A stretch of 64,000 nt of DNA from NCBI RefSeq assembly GCF_030814115.1, contig NZ_JAUSUP010000003.1, positions 158,838-222,837 of the forward strand, in the 5' to 3' direction. A model generated the notes under the pieces. It had not been told where the DNA came from. It did no database searches and saw only the letters and a list, made by a program, of their open reading frames with translations. Source of the stretch: Alkalibacillus filiformis. Its GTDB lineage: Bacteria; Bacillota; Bacilli; Bacillales; Alkalibacillaceae. Position numbers and translations under genes: made by a program. Of the stretch, positions 1-7,445 are shown one piece after another (position 1 is the first letter of the stretch; each line of letters opens with the position of its first letter).

Positions 1-232
1 ATTCATTAAACCCAATAGGAACTGGGAAGCCTTCGTTTTCAATGAATTGCGAGATTTGATTTTTTTGTTGATCAAAGACCTTTAGTGCATCCTCAAAAAG
101 TGTTTTTATTTTTTCGTCTTCTATAATGGATAGCATATATTTATTGATTACCTCTACAGCGGTTCCATTAATATATTGACCCCATAACGTCCCTATTTCA
201 GCAGATGTTAGTTTTAGCTCTTCTTTATTCAT
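1..232 (-). CDS. DUF3231 family protein (C-terminus cut off by window edge)
   Basis: Reading the minus strand from an ATG at 232 gives 77 codons that run off the left edge. The N-terminus includes LTSAEIGTLWGQYING and later EGFPVPIGFNE, both typical of DUF3231, a four-helix-bundle family common in multiple copies in Bacillaceae. A GAGGTGG ribosome site lies just upstream of the start. DUF3231 proteins are related in fold to ferritin-like or coat-associated proteins, but no function is established and none is claimed. The missing C-terminal part cannot be judged. Confidence 0.8.
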   Translation of the reverse strand, partial: MNKEELKLTSAEIGTLWGQYINGTAVEVINKYMLSIIEDEKIKTLFEDALKVFDQQKNQISQFIENEGFPVPIGFNE

Positions 233-277
233 ATAACCACCTCAACAACAATTATTCCCAAAAAACAATATTCTATT

Positions 278-388
278 ATGGTTGTTGTTAAACTAACGGA
301 AGCATTAATTCAAGAAGGCATTATTGAAAAGGTAACTTACTCTGAAGCCTATCGGTCTTGGTTTGACAAAAAGTGGTTATTTGTATAA
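278..388 (+). pseudogene. Short open frame, probable 3' remnant of a lost gene
   Basis: A 36-codon frame starts at an ATG with no ribosome site and ends in TYSEAYRSWFDKKWLFV. The amphipathic, aromatic-rich end looks like the C-terminus of a larger protein rather than a complete one. It lies between the divergent DUF3231 gene and the ABC-F leader. I do not recognise the parent family. It may also be chance coding. Confidence 0.3.
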
Positions 389-498
389 TGTTAAATACAA
401 TAATATATGGAAGGATGAATATATAGTCATGATTCAATAACTCTAACTTTTTAAGAAATGATCAGTGGTTTTTATAACTTTTATTATTCAAGTGTTTT

Positions 499-527
499 TT
501 GACATTCTGAATAGGGTTAGTTATGTC
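499..527 (+). promoter_or_regulatory. Sigma-A-type promoter for the ABC-F gene
   Basis: A perfect -35 TTGACA at 499-504 is followed after 17 bp by TATGTC at 522-527 (or TTATGT with 16 bp). The -10 is poor, so strength is uncertain. The implied transcript starts near 534 and has a leader of about 120 nt before the ABC-F start. Confidence 0.5.
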
Positions 528-541
528 TTAATTGATTTTTT

Positions 542-649
542 CTGAGGTAGGGTTATTGCGTGATGTTCTAATCTATTGGCTTAAAGTATACCATCTTTAA
601 GTCTATATTTTGGTATGCACCGCCTCCTATCTCAGAAGGAGATCGGAGG
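542..649 (+). promoter_or_regulatory. Candidate attenuator with mutually exclusive pairings ahead of the ABC-F gene
   Basis: Bases 623-633 pair with 639-649 (10 of 11 positions), burying the GGAGG ribosome site at 645-649 in a hairpin with a 5-nt loop and TTTT after it. Bases 542-551 (CTGAGGTAGG) can instead pair over all ten positions, one G-U, with 626-635, which would free the ribosome site. A third stem, 586-592 with 612-618, nests inside the second pairing. Attenuation by leader peptides is known for several ABC-F resistance genes (vga, lsa, vmlR types). Whether control here is by translation or transcription is not decided by the sequence. Confidence 0.5.
556..600 (+). CDS. Possible 14-residue leader peptide of the ABC-F gene
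   Basis: A TTG start at 556, with GAGG at 544-547 eight bases upstream, opens a 14-codon frame reading (M)RDVLIYWLKVYHL and stopping at 598-600. It lies entirely in the ABC-F leader. Its own ribosome site is part of the 542-551 segment that can pair with the anti-ribosome-site strand. This is the layout expected of a regulatory upstream peptide, but a frame this short can occur by chance. Confidence 0.35.
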   Translation: MRDVLIYWLKVYHL

Positions 650-656
650 TTTTGTG

Positions 657-2129
657 TTGTCTGGAAACATTATAATAGAAAATTTAACATTCAAATATTT
701 ATCAATGGTTAAACCTATTTTAAAAGACGTTAATATAAACATCCATGAAAATTGGAAATTAGGTCTTGTTGGAAGAAATGGCAGGGGAAAAACGACTTTT
801 TTAAAACTTCTTTTAAATGAATTTGAATTTGAGGGAAATATACACTCAACACTGAGGTTTAAATACTTTCCATCATATCCAGCATTACATGAAGACCTAA
901 CAACACTTGAAGTATTACAGAAACAAAATTTAGATGTAGAAGTATGGGAAATTGAGCGTGAATTCAATTTAATCGGTTTGTCGCCGGATTTATTAGATAA
1001 GAGGTTTAATCTTTTAAGTGGTGGCGAACAAACGAAGGTTTTGTTAGTCGAATTGTTTTTAAATGAAAGTGCGTTTCCGCTAATTGATGAACCTACTAAT
1101 AATTTAGATGCACATGGTAGACACGTTGTGGGCCAATATTTAAATCAGAAGAAAGGTTTTATAGTTGTTAGTCATGATGAACATTTCCTAAATCAATTTG
1201 TGGATCATATTTTAGCGATTAATAAACAGTCGATTGATGTTATATCAGGGAATGTTGAAACATGGAAGGCTGAAAAACTGAATGCTGATTTGCTCACTAA
1301 GAAGAAAAATGAAAAACTGCAAGAGGAAATAAAACGTTTAAATGAGGTGTCAAGTCAAGTTAACAATTGGGGTAATAAGCGAGAAAATAGCACGAAAGAC
1401 TCTTCTGAAAGGCGTCTAGCAGCTAAACAGATGAAACGAGCAAAAGCCATTAAGAAGAGAACGGAAGAGATGGTTGATGAAAAAAGAAGCCTCATTAACA
1501 ATATTGAAGAAGAAAATGATTTAAAATTGAAGGTTAATCACCCTAGGAAGCAAGTGTTGTCTTTACGTCATTTTTCAATTTTAAGAGATGGTAGACCTTT
1601 GTTTGAGCCAATTAATGTAGATGTTGAACCAGGAGAAAGGCTTTTTATTGAAGGGGAAAATGGTGTCGGTAAATCGACTTTACTTAATTTTATACTAGGT
1701 CAAGAAAAGTTTGAAACAATTGGTGACTATCATATTAGATTACCTGATCATTGTTCGCTACTTTTTCAAACGAATCAGGACATATTAGATATTGCCTCAG
1801 CTTTACAAGAATACGCTTTAAAACAAGAGCGTGAAGAATTTTTATACTTGTTACATCAATTAGGAATTAAGAGGTCGCGGTTTACTGAATCCTCTAGTAA
1901 GCATTGGAGTGCAGGTGAACAGAAAAAAGTGTTTTTAGCCAATGCTTTATTAGGTCACAATGAGTTATTTATTTGGGATGAAGTGACGAATAGTTTAGAT
2001 ATCATGGTGGTCCAACAATTGATTAGTGCTTTAAACTTTTACAAACCAACTATGATTGGTGTGGATCATAATGAGTTTTTTGTCGATGCCATGGCTACAA
2101 AAAGAATAGAATTGATTCCTTATCGCTGA
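657..2129 (+). CDS. ABC-F ribosome-protection protein, Lsa/Vga type
   Basis: A cytosolic twin-ATPase with no membrane domain. ABC-F proteins of this kind bind the ribosome and displace lincosamide, pleuromutilin and streptogramin A antibiotics. The first nucleotide-binding domain has Walker A GRNGRGKT (about residues 39-46), signature LSGGE and Walker B FPLIDEPTNNLD. The second has GENGVGKST (about 333), a degenerate signature WSAGE, and FIWDEVTNSLD. A charged helical linker of roughly residues 210-290 separates them, where drug specificity resides in this family. The phrase NWKLGLVGRNGRGKTT and the AFPLIDEPTN string resemble Lsa proteins most. The TTG at 657 is preferred because GGAGG at 645-649 is 7 nt upstream; GTG 654 or ATG 615 are alternatives. 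Length of 490 residues fits the family. Exact drug spectrum cannot be read from sequence. Confidence 0.85.
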   Translation: MSGNIIIENLTFKYLSMVKPILKDVNINIHENWKLGLVGRNGRGKTTFLKLLLNEFEFEGNIHSTLRFKYFPSYPALHEDLTTLEVLQKQNLDVEVWEIEREFNLIGLSPDLLDKRFNLLSGGEQTKVLLVELFLNESAFPLIDEPTNNLDAHGRHVVGQYLNQKKGFIVVSHDEHFLNQFVDHILAINKQSIDVISGNVETWKAEKLNADLLTKKKNEKLQEEIKRLNEVSSQVNNWGNKRENSTKDSSERRLAAKQMKRAKAIKKRTEEMVDEKRSLINNIEEENDLKLKVNHPRKQVLSLRHFSILRDGRPLFEPINVDVEPGERLFIEGENGVGKSTLLNFILGQEKFETIGDYHIRLPDHCSLLFQTNQDILDIASALQEYALKQEREEFLYLLHQLGIKRSRFTESSSKHWSAGEQKKVFLANALLGHNELFIWDEVTNSLDIMVVQQLISALNFYKPTMIGVDHNEFFVDAMATKRIELIPYR

Positions 2130-2132
2130 GAG

Positions 2133-2167
2133 AATCCGCTTGGACAATCGAGCCAAGCGGATTTTTG
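2133..2167 (+). terminator. Rho-independent terminator of the ABC-F gene
   Basis: An 11-bp perfect stem AATCCGCTTGG/CCAAGCGGATT with a 9-nt loop is followed by TTTTT, just after the ABC-F stop. Confidence 0.9.
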
Positions 2168-2250
2168 TATGAGAAAGTTTATAAATGCTCCTTATTAATC
2201 ATTTTTTGCATATTAGTTCAATAAGAGTAAGTAATATGATAATATTTTAT

Positions 2251-2265
2251 TTATAATGATTATAA
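2251..2265. promoter_or_regulatory. PerR box upstream of pfeT
   Basis: TTATAATGATTATAA matches the 7-1-7 PerR consensus TTATAATnATTATAA at every fixed position. It lies 40 bp before the pfeT start, where bound repressor would cover the promoter. In B. subtilis pfeT (zosA) is a PerR-controlled gene, which agrees with this site. Confidence 0.85.
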
Positions 2266-2304
2266 AATGATATAAATTATAAATAGAACGAAGGGGTGTT
2301 TTTG

Positions 2305-4203
2305 ATGGGAAATCCTAACACGTTAAAAGCTAAAGTCGTTCGTCACCGTGAGATCATTATGGCAGGTCTAGGTGGCTTACTTTTAGTTGTCGCATTTTTA
2401 TCTGAATCTTGGGGGAATCCTGCTTTAACAGCAGTGCTATATTCTTTAACGTATGCAGTCGGTGGTTATTACAAGGCGAAAGAAGGCGTACTTGATTTAG
2501 TTCACGACCGTACGTTAAATGTTGAGATCTTAATGATTATCGCAGCGCTTGGTGCAGCTTCAATCGGTTATTGGCATGAAGGAGCTATTTTAATATTTAT
2601 TTTCTCTGTGAGTGGTGCACTTGAAACGTATGCGAATCAAAGAAGTGAGCGTGATTTATCTAAATTAATTCAACTTGCACCAGATGAAGCCAATAAGTTA
2701 AATGATGATGATTCTGTCACGCAAGTTCGATTAGACGATCTAAAAATAGGTGACCGAGTACTTGTGAAAAATGGTGAACGTATTCCAGTTGATGGTGTTA
2801 TTTTAAGTGGGCACAGTTCAGTTGATGAATCAACAATCACAGGTGAGTCGCTTCCAGTTGATAAAAAGGAACAGGATGAAGTGTATAACGGGACGATTAA
2901 TGGTGCGGGATCACTCGTTGTAAAAGTGACGAAAGAAAATAAAGATTCATTGTTCCAAAAGATGATTCGACTTGTGGAAGAAGCGAAAGAAAACCGCCCA
3001 CCAAGTCAGCAGTTAATTGAAAAGATTGAAGGGCCTTATGTTATTACCGTATTAGTCGTCGTTGGTATTATGCTGACGTTGCCATTGTTATTTGGCCTTA
3101 ATTTTGAAGAGACGTTTTATCGCGCGATGGTGTTGTTAGTAGTAGCATCGCCATGTGCTGTCGTTGCCTCAATTATGCCGACGCTCTTATCTGCCATTAG
3201 TACTGGTGCAAGGAAAGGTGTACTTATGAAAGGTGGCACGTATCTTGAACAACTTTCGAAAATGAAGGCTGTGGCGTTTGATAAAACAGGTACGATTACT
3301 AAAGGTCAACCTATTGTGACAGATTTTTATGTGACAAGTAGTGTCGATCGAGTAGATGTATTAAATCAAGTGGTTGCGATTGAAAGGCAATCTAATCATC
3401 CAATTGCAGAAGCGATTGTCGCTTATGGAGAAAAGCAAAATGTGAGTAATGGACTCGATGTGGAGTGGACTGAAGGATTAACAGGACATGGTGTAAAAGC
3501 TGTCGTGCAAGAAGAGGCGTGGTATATCGGGAATGAACAACTCGTCAATGAGATCTTATCTGGTGAAAAGTTGTCTGAGGAGATGGAAGAGCGGAAATCA
3601 GCACTTCAAAATGAAGGTAAAACAATTATGTTCATTGTAAAAGGTAGTGAAGTCATCGGTGTGATGGCTGTTAAAGATGAAATTCGCCCTGAAGCAAAGG
3701 CGTTAATTCAGTCACTAAATGATCGTGGTATTAAAACGATTATGATTACAGGTGATCACGAACAAACAGCACGGAAAATTAGTGAAGAAGCAGGCATCAA
3801 AGAGTGGATTTCGCAATGTCTCCCAGAAGAAAAAGTTCATCAAGTGGATGACTTGAGAAAACAATACGGTTCGGTTGCAATGGTCGGTGACGGTGTGAAT
3901 GATGCGCCGGCTATGGCAAAAGCGGATATTGGTATTGCGATGGGGTCAGGAACGGATGTAGCGATTGAGACTTCGGATATGGTCCTCATGAATAGTGAAC
4001 TACAAAATATCAACTTGTCGTTTAATCTCTCAACTCGTTTAAACCGCATTGTTAAGCAAAATCTCGTATTCTCGATTTCTGTTATTCTATTATTAATCGT
4101 CGCGAACTTCTCTCAAAACTTGACGCTGCCTTATGGTGTGATTGCTCACGAAGGCAGTACAATTTTAGTTATTTTAAATGGATTAAGGATGTTGAAAGAA
4201 TAG
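2305..4203 (+). CDS. pfeT: P1B4-type metal-efflux ATPase (Fe(II)/Co(II) class)
   Basis: An integral membrane pump that exports divalent metal using ATP. It has the actuator TGES (about residue 179), the membrane motif SPC (about 282), phosphorylation motif DKTGT (about 326), a TGD motif, GDGVNDAPA, and HEGST in the last membrane helices (about 615). SPC together with HEGST defines the P1B4 subgroup, not the CPC copper or cadmium/zinc pumps, and there is no N-terminal metal-binding domain. B. subtilis PfeT, formerly ZosA, has this layout and similar length and exports ferrous iron under peroxide or iron stress. The ATG at 2305 follows AAGGGG at suitable distance. The gene stands alone between two terminators, behind an exact PerR box. 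Confidence 0.9.
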   Translation: MGNPNTLKAKVVRHREIIMAGLGGLLLVVAFLSESWGNPALTAVLYSLTYAVGGYYKAKEGVLDLVHDRTLNVEILMIIAALGAASIGYWHEGAILIFIFSVSGALETYANQRSERDLSKLIQLAPDEANKLNDDDSVTQVRLDDLKIGDRVLVKNGERIPVDGVILSGHSSVDESTITGESLPVDKKEQDEVYNGTINGAGSLVVKVTKENKDSLFQKMIRLVEEAKENRPPSQQLIEKIEGPYVITVLVVVGIMLTLPLLFGLNFEETFYRAMVLLVVASPCAVVASIMPTLLSAISTGARKGVLMKGGTYLEQLSKMKAVAFDKTGTITKGQPIVTDFYVTSSVDRVDVLNQVVAIERQSNHPIAEAIVAYGEKQNVSNGLDVEWTEGLTGHGVKAVVQEEAWYIGNEQLVNEILSGEKLSEEMEERKSALQNEGKTIMFIVKGSEVIGVMAVKDEIRPEAKALIQSLNDRGIKTIMITGDHEQTARKISEEAGIKEWISQCLPEEKVHQVDDLRKQYGSVAMVGDGVNDAPAMAKADIGIAMGSGTDVAIETSDMVLMNSELQNINLSFNLSTRLNRIVKQNLVFSISVILLLIVANFSQNLTLPYGVIAHEGSTILVILNGLRMLKE

Positions 4204-4210
4204 GTGAAGC

Positions 4211-4239
4211 GGATGTCAATTGAGCTTGGCATCCATTTT
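4211..4239 (+). terminator. Probable terminator of pfeT
   Basis: A 9-bp stem GGATGTCAA/TTGGCATCC (one G-U) starts 8 nt after the pfeT stop and is followed by ATTTTA. The U-run is weak. Confidence 0.5.
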
Positions 4240-4255
4240 ATATGTGAGGTTGTTG

Positions 4256-4303
4256 TCCGACAATAAGGCGATTCGTCCGACAGTTATGCCCGCTCATCCG
4301 ACA
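4256..4303. repeat. Short phased array, core TCCGACA, 20-21 bp period
   Basis: TCCGACA occurs at 4256, 4276 and 4297, spacings 20 and 21 bp, between the ends of the convergent pfeT and gerPF genes. It shares the spacing and the CCGA core with arrays at 16359, 35889 and 63668 in this window. Confidence 0.6.
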
Positions 4304-4311
4304 CTTATTAG

Positions 4312-4338
4312 AAAAGGCTGGCATGAAGCCAGCCTTTT
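4312..4338. terminator. Bidirectional terminator between pfeT and gerP operon
   Basis: An 11-bp perfect stem AAAAGGCTGGC/GCCAGCCTTTT with loop ATGAA has T-runs in both directions and ends 2 nt before the gerPF stop. It most directly serves the gerP operon. Confidence 0.85.
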
Positions 4339-4340
4339 CA

Positions 4341-4562
4341 TTATTTATTCGCTACGATTGGTTGATCTTTATAGTCAGGGTCAATCGGGTTAGATGAGCT
4401 TAATAGACTATTAGTTTGAACCATCATACCTGTATTAAACGCACCAGCACCTGCGTTAGTTTTGGAAGATGATTTTGGTGAAATGTAAAAAGCGTCACCA
4501 AAGTTTACTGTGCCTCCACCATCTACACTATTAATTTTTAACGGTCCTACAATGGATGGCAA
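4341..4562 (-). CDS. gerPF: Spore germination protein GerPF
   Basis: The last gene of the six-gene gerP operon, whose products are needed for germinants to cross the coat and reach the inner-membrane receptors. The 73-residue product has the GerPA/GerPF pattern: PSIVGPLKINS near the start, then FGDAFYISPKSSSKTNAG, then GAFNTG. A TTG start at 4562 gives the family's usual M-P-x-I-V-G-P beginning and has AGGTGA six bases upstream. A GTG four codons earlier has no usable ribosome site. It is 32 nt downstream of gerPE. Confidence 0.9.
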   Translation of the reverse strand: MPSIVGPLKINSVDGGGTVNFGDAFYISPKSSSKTNAGAGAFNTGMMVQTNSLLSSSNPIDPDYKDQPIVANK

Positions 4563-4594
4563 ATCAATCACCTACTTATTATAAATTCCCACAC

Positions 4595-4972
4595 TTATTG
4601 TTCATCTGTATCTAGAAGATGACGTATATGTTTGACGCGGGCGACGGAATCGCCTTGTTTTACTGAACCAATGTGAATAGTAGAGCTTGCGGTTGCACCA
4701 ATCACATTGATGTGACCAACTTTAATATCGCCTTTGTTGTGACGGGTGATGTTTGGTCGGAAGTCAGCTAGGTGTTCTGGCAGTGGGTCAGTGAAAAAGT
4801 CATAATTCATAAATGTGTGTCGTCTTTGGACTTCTCTAGTAAAATATGCACCTTCTTGTTGGATTGCAAGGGCGATTGAAAGGGGAGTTAAGTATTTCGT
4901 ATCCCCGATTCGTAAAGACGATGAGAACTCTAAAGTAGTTGTGTTTACCGTTTTAACAACACTGTTTCTCAT
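4595..4972 (-). CDS. gerPE: Spore germination protein GerPE
   Basis: A 125-residue member of the GerPE family, beginning MRNSVVKTVNTTTLEFSSSL. In the middle it carries the sequence QRRHTFMNYDFFT. Like other GerP proteins it is made in the mother cell and deposited in the coat. The ATG lies 3 nt after the gerPD stop, so translation is probably coupled. Repeated IGD/IGS phrases (RIGDTKYL, HIGSVKQGD) resemble the short beta units of GerPA, GerPD and GerPF. Length matches B. subtilis GerPE. Confidence 0.9.
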   Translation of the reverse strand: MRNSVVKTVNTTTLEFSSSLRIGDTKYLTPLSIALAIQQEGAYFTREVQRRHTFMNYDFFTDPLPEHLADFRPNITRHNKGDIKVGHINVIGATASSTIHIGSVKQGDSVARVKHIRHLLDTDEQ

Positions 4973-4975
4973 CGT

Positions 4976-5155
4976 TTATCGACCTGCTGAGAATGGGACG
5001 ACACTTTCAATGAAGTACGATTCTGGAGGTGTATCAAAAGTTGATGTGAATTGTAAGTGGTCAGCATCTCCAACTATAAAAAGTGAAGATGATGAGACCC
5101 CGGTCACTTCTATATTACCAACACTTAATTGTTCATTTACGAAGTTAACGTTCAT
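4976..5155 (-). CDS. gerPD: Spore germination protein GerPD (short gene)
   Basis: A 59-residue frame starting at an ATG at 5155 (MNVNFVNEQLSVGNIEVTGV) and stopping at 4976-4978. Its position between gerPC and gerPE, its 59-residue length and the phrase LSVGNIEVTGVSSSSLFIVGD identify it as GerPD. It overlaps the end of gerPC by 11 nt and sits 3 nt from gerPE, so it is translationally coupled on both sides. With it the operon is complete. Confidence 0.85.
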   Translation of the reverse strand: MNVNFVNEQLSVGNIEVTGVSSSSLFIVGDADHLQFTSTFDTPPESYFIESVVPFSAGR

Positions 5156-5726
5156 CAGGATGCTCCTTTATTTTTAACATGTGGTCTTTGATCCCACTTA
5201 ATATTTCTTTTCGAATATGATTCGTTATATATGAAAAACTGTCTGAGCCTACTGTCATTCGATCATTAGGACTCATCGTATTTAAATACTCTTTAACACG
5301 TTTCGGAATTTGTTTATGAACATCTTGTATGAGCAGGGTTTTCCACTCGTCTGTTAACTCGACACTATGTTCGCCTGCAATTGTATCGATTTTTTTAGGA
5401 AGTTCTTCACGCATGAATGGCTCTAATTCTTTCAGGGCGTTTTGTTCCATTTCGGTTAAACCTTGCTGTTTAGGTAAATCGAGCTGTTCAAAAGGAAGAT
5501 CACGGTGTGGCGTTAGGCCGATGTTTAATGTTCCTTCTAAAGTTTCGATTTTTAATTGTTCAAAATGGTACTCAATCGTATCAACGGTTGCCTGTTTTTC
5601 CTCTGTTTGTTCCTCTTCATTTAATTGTTGGAGCAAGGATATGATTTGTGTCATCTGTTCCATTTGATAATCTACTTTTTGCTCGAGCCGATTTAATCTT
5701 TCGATGATATAAGGATGGACGTGCAT
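5145..5726 (-). CDS. gerPC: Spore germination protein GerPC
   Basis: The largest GerP protein, here 193 residues. The N-terminal 60 residues (YIIERLNRLEQKVDYQMEQM and following) form a predicted coiled coil, followed by a beta-rich section with EYHFEQLKIETLEGTLNIG, which is the GerPC hallmark. The C-terminal part is helical and charged. The ATG at 5726 is chosen because GAAGGAG lies 8 nt upstream; a GTG three codons earlier is too close to that site. gerPB ends 5 nt before this start. Confidence 0.9.
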   Translation of the reverse strand: MHVHPYIIERLNRLEQKVDYQMEQMTQIISLLQQLNEEEQTEEKQATVDTIEYHFEQLKIETLEGTLNIGLTPHRDLPFEQLDLPKQQGLTEMEQNALKELEPFMREELPKKIDTIAGEHSVELTDEWKTLLIQDVHKQIPKRVKEYLNTMSPNDRMTVGSDSFSYITNHIRKEILSGIKDHMLKIKEHPDER

Positions 5727-5731
5727 ATCGC

Positions 5732-5956
5732 TCACTCCTTCTCGATTTGTTCAGGAATTGGTAGTTTCGGAATTCTTACGAGTGGTTGGTCAAGCGGTTC
5801 TGCAGGTTGAGCTGGTTCATCATACTCCCCTGTATTGTAGGCGTTCGATACGGCCTGAATGGAACCAGAGCTTCCTACTTGTAAAATAGAGGAGTTCGTA
5901 ATTGCATCAACTTTAAGAAAGTTAATATGAATTTGTTGGTGTACTGTTAGCTTCAT
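5732..5956 (-). CDS. gerPB: Spore germination protein GerPB
   Basis: A 74-residue GerPB protein with the typical start MKLTVHQQIHINFLKVDAIT, then a serine-rich patch (SSILQVGSSGSIQ) and a proline-rich tail. Its start overlaps the end of gerPA by 4 nt. The family is a coat component required for nutrient access during germination. No membrane segment or signal peptide is present, as expected. Confidence 0.9.
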   Translation of the reverse strand: MKLTVHQQIHINFLKVDAITNSSILQVGSSGSIQAVSNAYNTGEYDEPAQPAEPLDQPLVRIPKLPIPEQIEKE

Positions 5957-6165
5957 AGTTTCCCACCTTCAAACAAAAAGCCAGGGTCAATGTAAACATT
6001 AGAAACGCCAAGCTCAATATCAATGTTTTGCCCCGTATTAAATGAACCGCCACCTGCAAATGTTTTGGCACTGCTCATCGGCTGCATCATATACGTATCG
6101 CCGATTTGAAAAGTACTTGAGGAATCAACTGCCACAACGTTTACTGCTCCTACAAATGCAGGCAT
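5953..6165 (-). CDS. gerPA: Spore germination protein GerPA
   Basis: First gene of the gerPABCDEF operon. The 70-residue product starts MPAFVGAVNVVAV and has the shared GerPA/PF pattern FQIGDTYMMQPMSSAKTFAGGG, then GSFNTG. A good ribosome site (AAGGAG) precedes the ATG. A sigma-K-like promoter lies 22 bp further upstream, which fits mother-cell expression late in sporulation. Confidence 0.92.
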   Translation of the reverse strand: MPAFVGAVNVVAVDSSSTFQIGDTYMMQPMSSAKTFAGGGSFNTGQNIDIELGVSNVYIDPGFLFEGGKL

Positions 6166-6186
6166 ATAACCAATCTCCTTTCATAT

Positions 6187-6214
6187 TAATATATGTATCT
6201 CATAGTTATTTGTC
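6187..6214 (-). promoter_or_regulatory. Sigma-K-type promoter of the gerP operon
   Basis: On the minus strand, GACA (6214-6211) is followed after 15 nt by CATATATTA (6195-6187), which fits the sigma-K -10 pattern CATAnnnTA. The gerP operon of other bacilli is expressed by sigma-K. Confidence 0.65.
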
Positions 6215-6236
6215 ACCGTTAAAATCAGATTTGATT

Positions 6237-6264
6237 TTGTCAATAACTAGAAATGAATTATAAT
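6237..6264 (+). promoter_or_regulatory. Sigma-A promoter for the DUF418 operon
   Basis: TTGTCA at 6237-6242, a 16-bp spacer and a perfect TATAAT at 6259-6264 lie 20 bp before the DUF418 start. Confidence 0.75.
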
Positions 6265-6283
6265 AGAGAGAAGAGGTGAGAGG

Positions 6284-7444
6284 ATGGAAGGGAATCAAAA
6301 TCGAATTCAATCAATAGATGCTATTCGTGGTTTTGCCTTATTAGGCATTTTAGTTGTGAATGTGCTGGCGTTTCATTCACCTCATTTTATGTACGGTGGA
6401 CTTGATTCGTTTTATCAATCGCCAACGGATTCAGCTTTATTAACGTTGATCGGGATCTTTTTTCAAGCTAGTTTTTATCCGTTGTTTTCATTATTATTCG
6501 GTGTCGGCATTTACATAATGTATGAACGCCTAACAGAAAAAGTGAGCGGCCAAGCAAAGTCAGTGTTGAGAAGACGGATGTTCGTGTTAGGGGCAATCGG
6601 CTTAGCGCACGGAATTTTCATTTGGTATGGCGATATTTTACTTATGTATAGTATCGTAGGGCTTTTAACGATATGGTTAATCGAAAAGCCTGTTCGTTCG
6701 TTGTTGAAATGGGCAGCATGGATGCTCGGTTCGGTTACAGCGTTCATGACGCTTATGAATTATGCAACGCGGGAATTTCTGGCGGATTATCGTGATGAAG
6801 AATCGATCGGTCAGTCTTTCGCATTATATACAGGCACATATACTGACATATTTGAACGTAACGTTGCAGATTGGTTAGTTATGTTTAATCCGTTACAAGT
6901 AGTTTTAATGATTTTAACGATTTTGCCGATGTTTTTAGTGGGTGTTGTGTTAGTCAAAATGGGTTGGGTGACGAACCCGAAAGAACATATTCAATCAATT
7001 AAAAGGTGGATTGTGATTTCGCTTGTCGTATTCGGTTTATTTAAAATTGGCCCTTATTTAACAGGTGACCCTGTTTGGTTAGATTATGTTAAGCAGGGCA
7101 TTGGCGGGTCTTTCTCAAGTTTATTTTATTTCTTAATTTTACTAGTCATCTTTAGTTATGGTCGTGGTATAGTCATTCAATCAATTCTTGCACCTGTTGG
7201 TAAGTTGTCATTGACGAACTATTTATTACAGTCATTGATCGGGTTTGTTTTCTTTTATGGTGTTGGGTTTAATTTTTACGGTCAGCTCAATATAATAGAT
7301 TTAATGGTTTATGTTGTCATCGTGTATAGTGTGCAAGTCGGGTTGAGTATTTGGTACTTAAAAGTGTTTCAGTACGGCCCTTTCGAATGGGTGTATCGTA
7401 CGTTGACTTATGGGAAGGTGCAGCGGCTAAAAAGGAGGTCGTAA
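6284..7444 (+). CDS. DUF418 family membrane protein (YeiB-like)
   Basis: A polytopic membrane protein of 386 residues. The N-terminus RIQSIDAIRGFALLGILVVN is the hallmark of the DUF418/YeiB group, related to the acyltransferase-3 membrane fold. The C-terminal DUF418 section includes GKLSLTNYLLQSLIG and a final FGPFEW-like phrase (YGPFEWVYRTLTYG). About ten hydrophobic segments are visible. The substrate of this family is not firmly known. It starts an apparent three-gene operon: a single base separates its stop from the next gene, whose ribosome site lies inside this gene's end. Confidence 0.85.
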   Translation: MEGNQNRIQSIDAIRGFALLGILVVNVLAFHSPHFMYGGLDSFYQSPTDSALLTLIGIFFQASFYPLFSLLFGVGIYIMYERLTEKVSGQAKSVLRRRMFVLGAIGLAHGIFIWYGDILLMYSIVGLLTIWLIEKPVRSLLKWAAWMLGSVTAFMTLMNYATREFLADYRDEESIGQSFALYTGTYTDIFERNVADWLVMFNPLQVVLMILTILPMFLVGVVLVKMGWVTNPKEHIQSIKRWIVISLVVFGLFKIGPYLTGDPVWLDYVKQGIGGSFSSLFYFLILLVIFSYGRGIVIQSILAPVGKLSLTNYLLQSLIGFVFFYGVGFNFYGQLNIIDLMVYVVIVYSVQVGLSIWYLKVFQYGPFEWVYRTLTYGKVQRLKRRS

Positions 7445-7445
7445 C

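Noticed and set aside
2305..4203. Cadmium/zinc (CadA) or copper pump
   Set aside because: The membrane motif is SPC, not CPC, and HEGST is present; no N-terminal metal-binding domain exists.
4815..5177. 120-codon plus-strand frame
   Set aside because: It lies opposite gerPE and gerPD, whose identities are secure.
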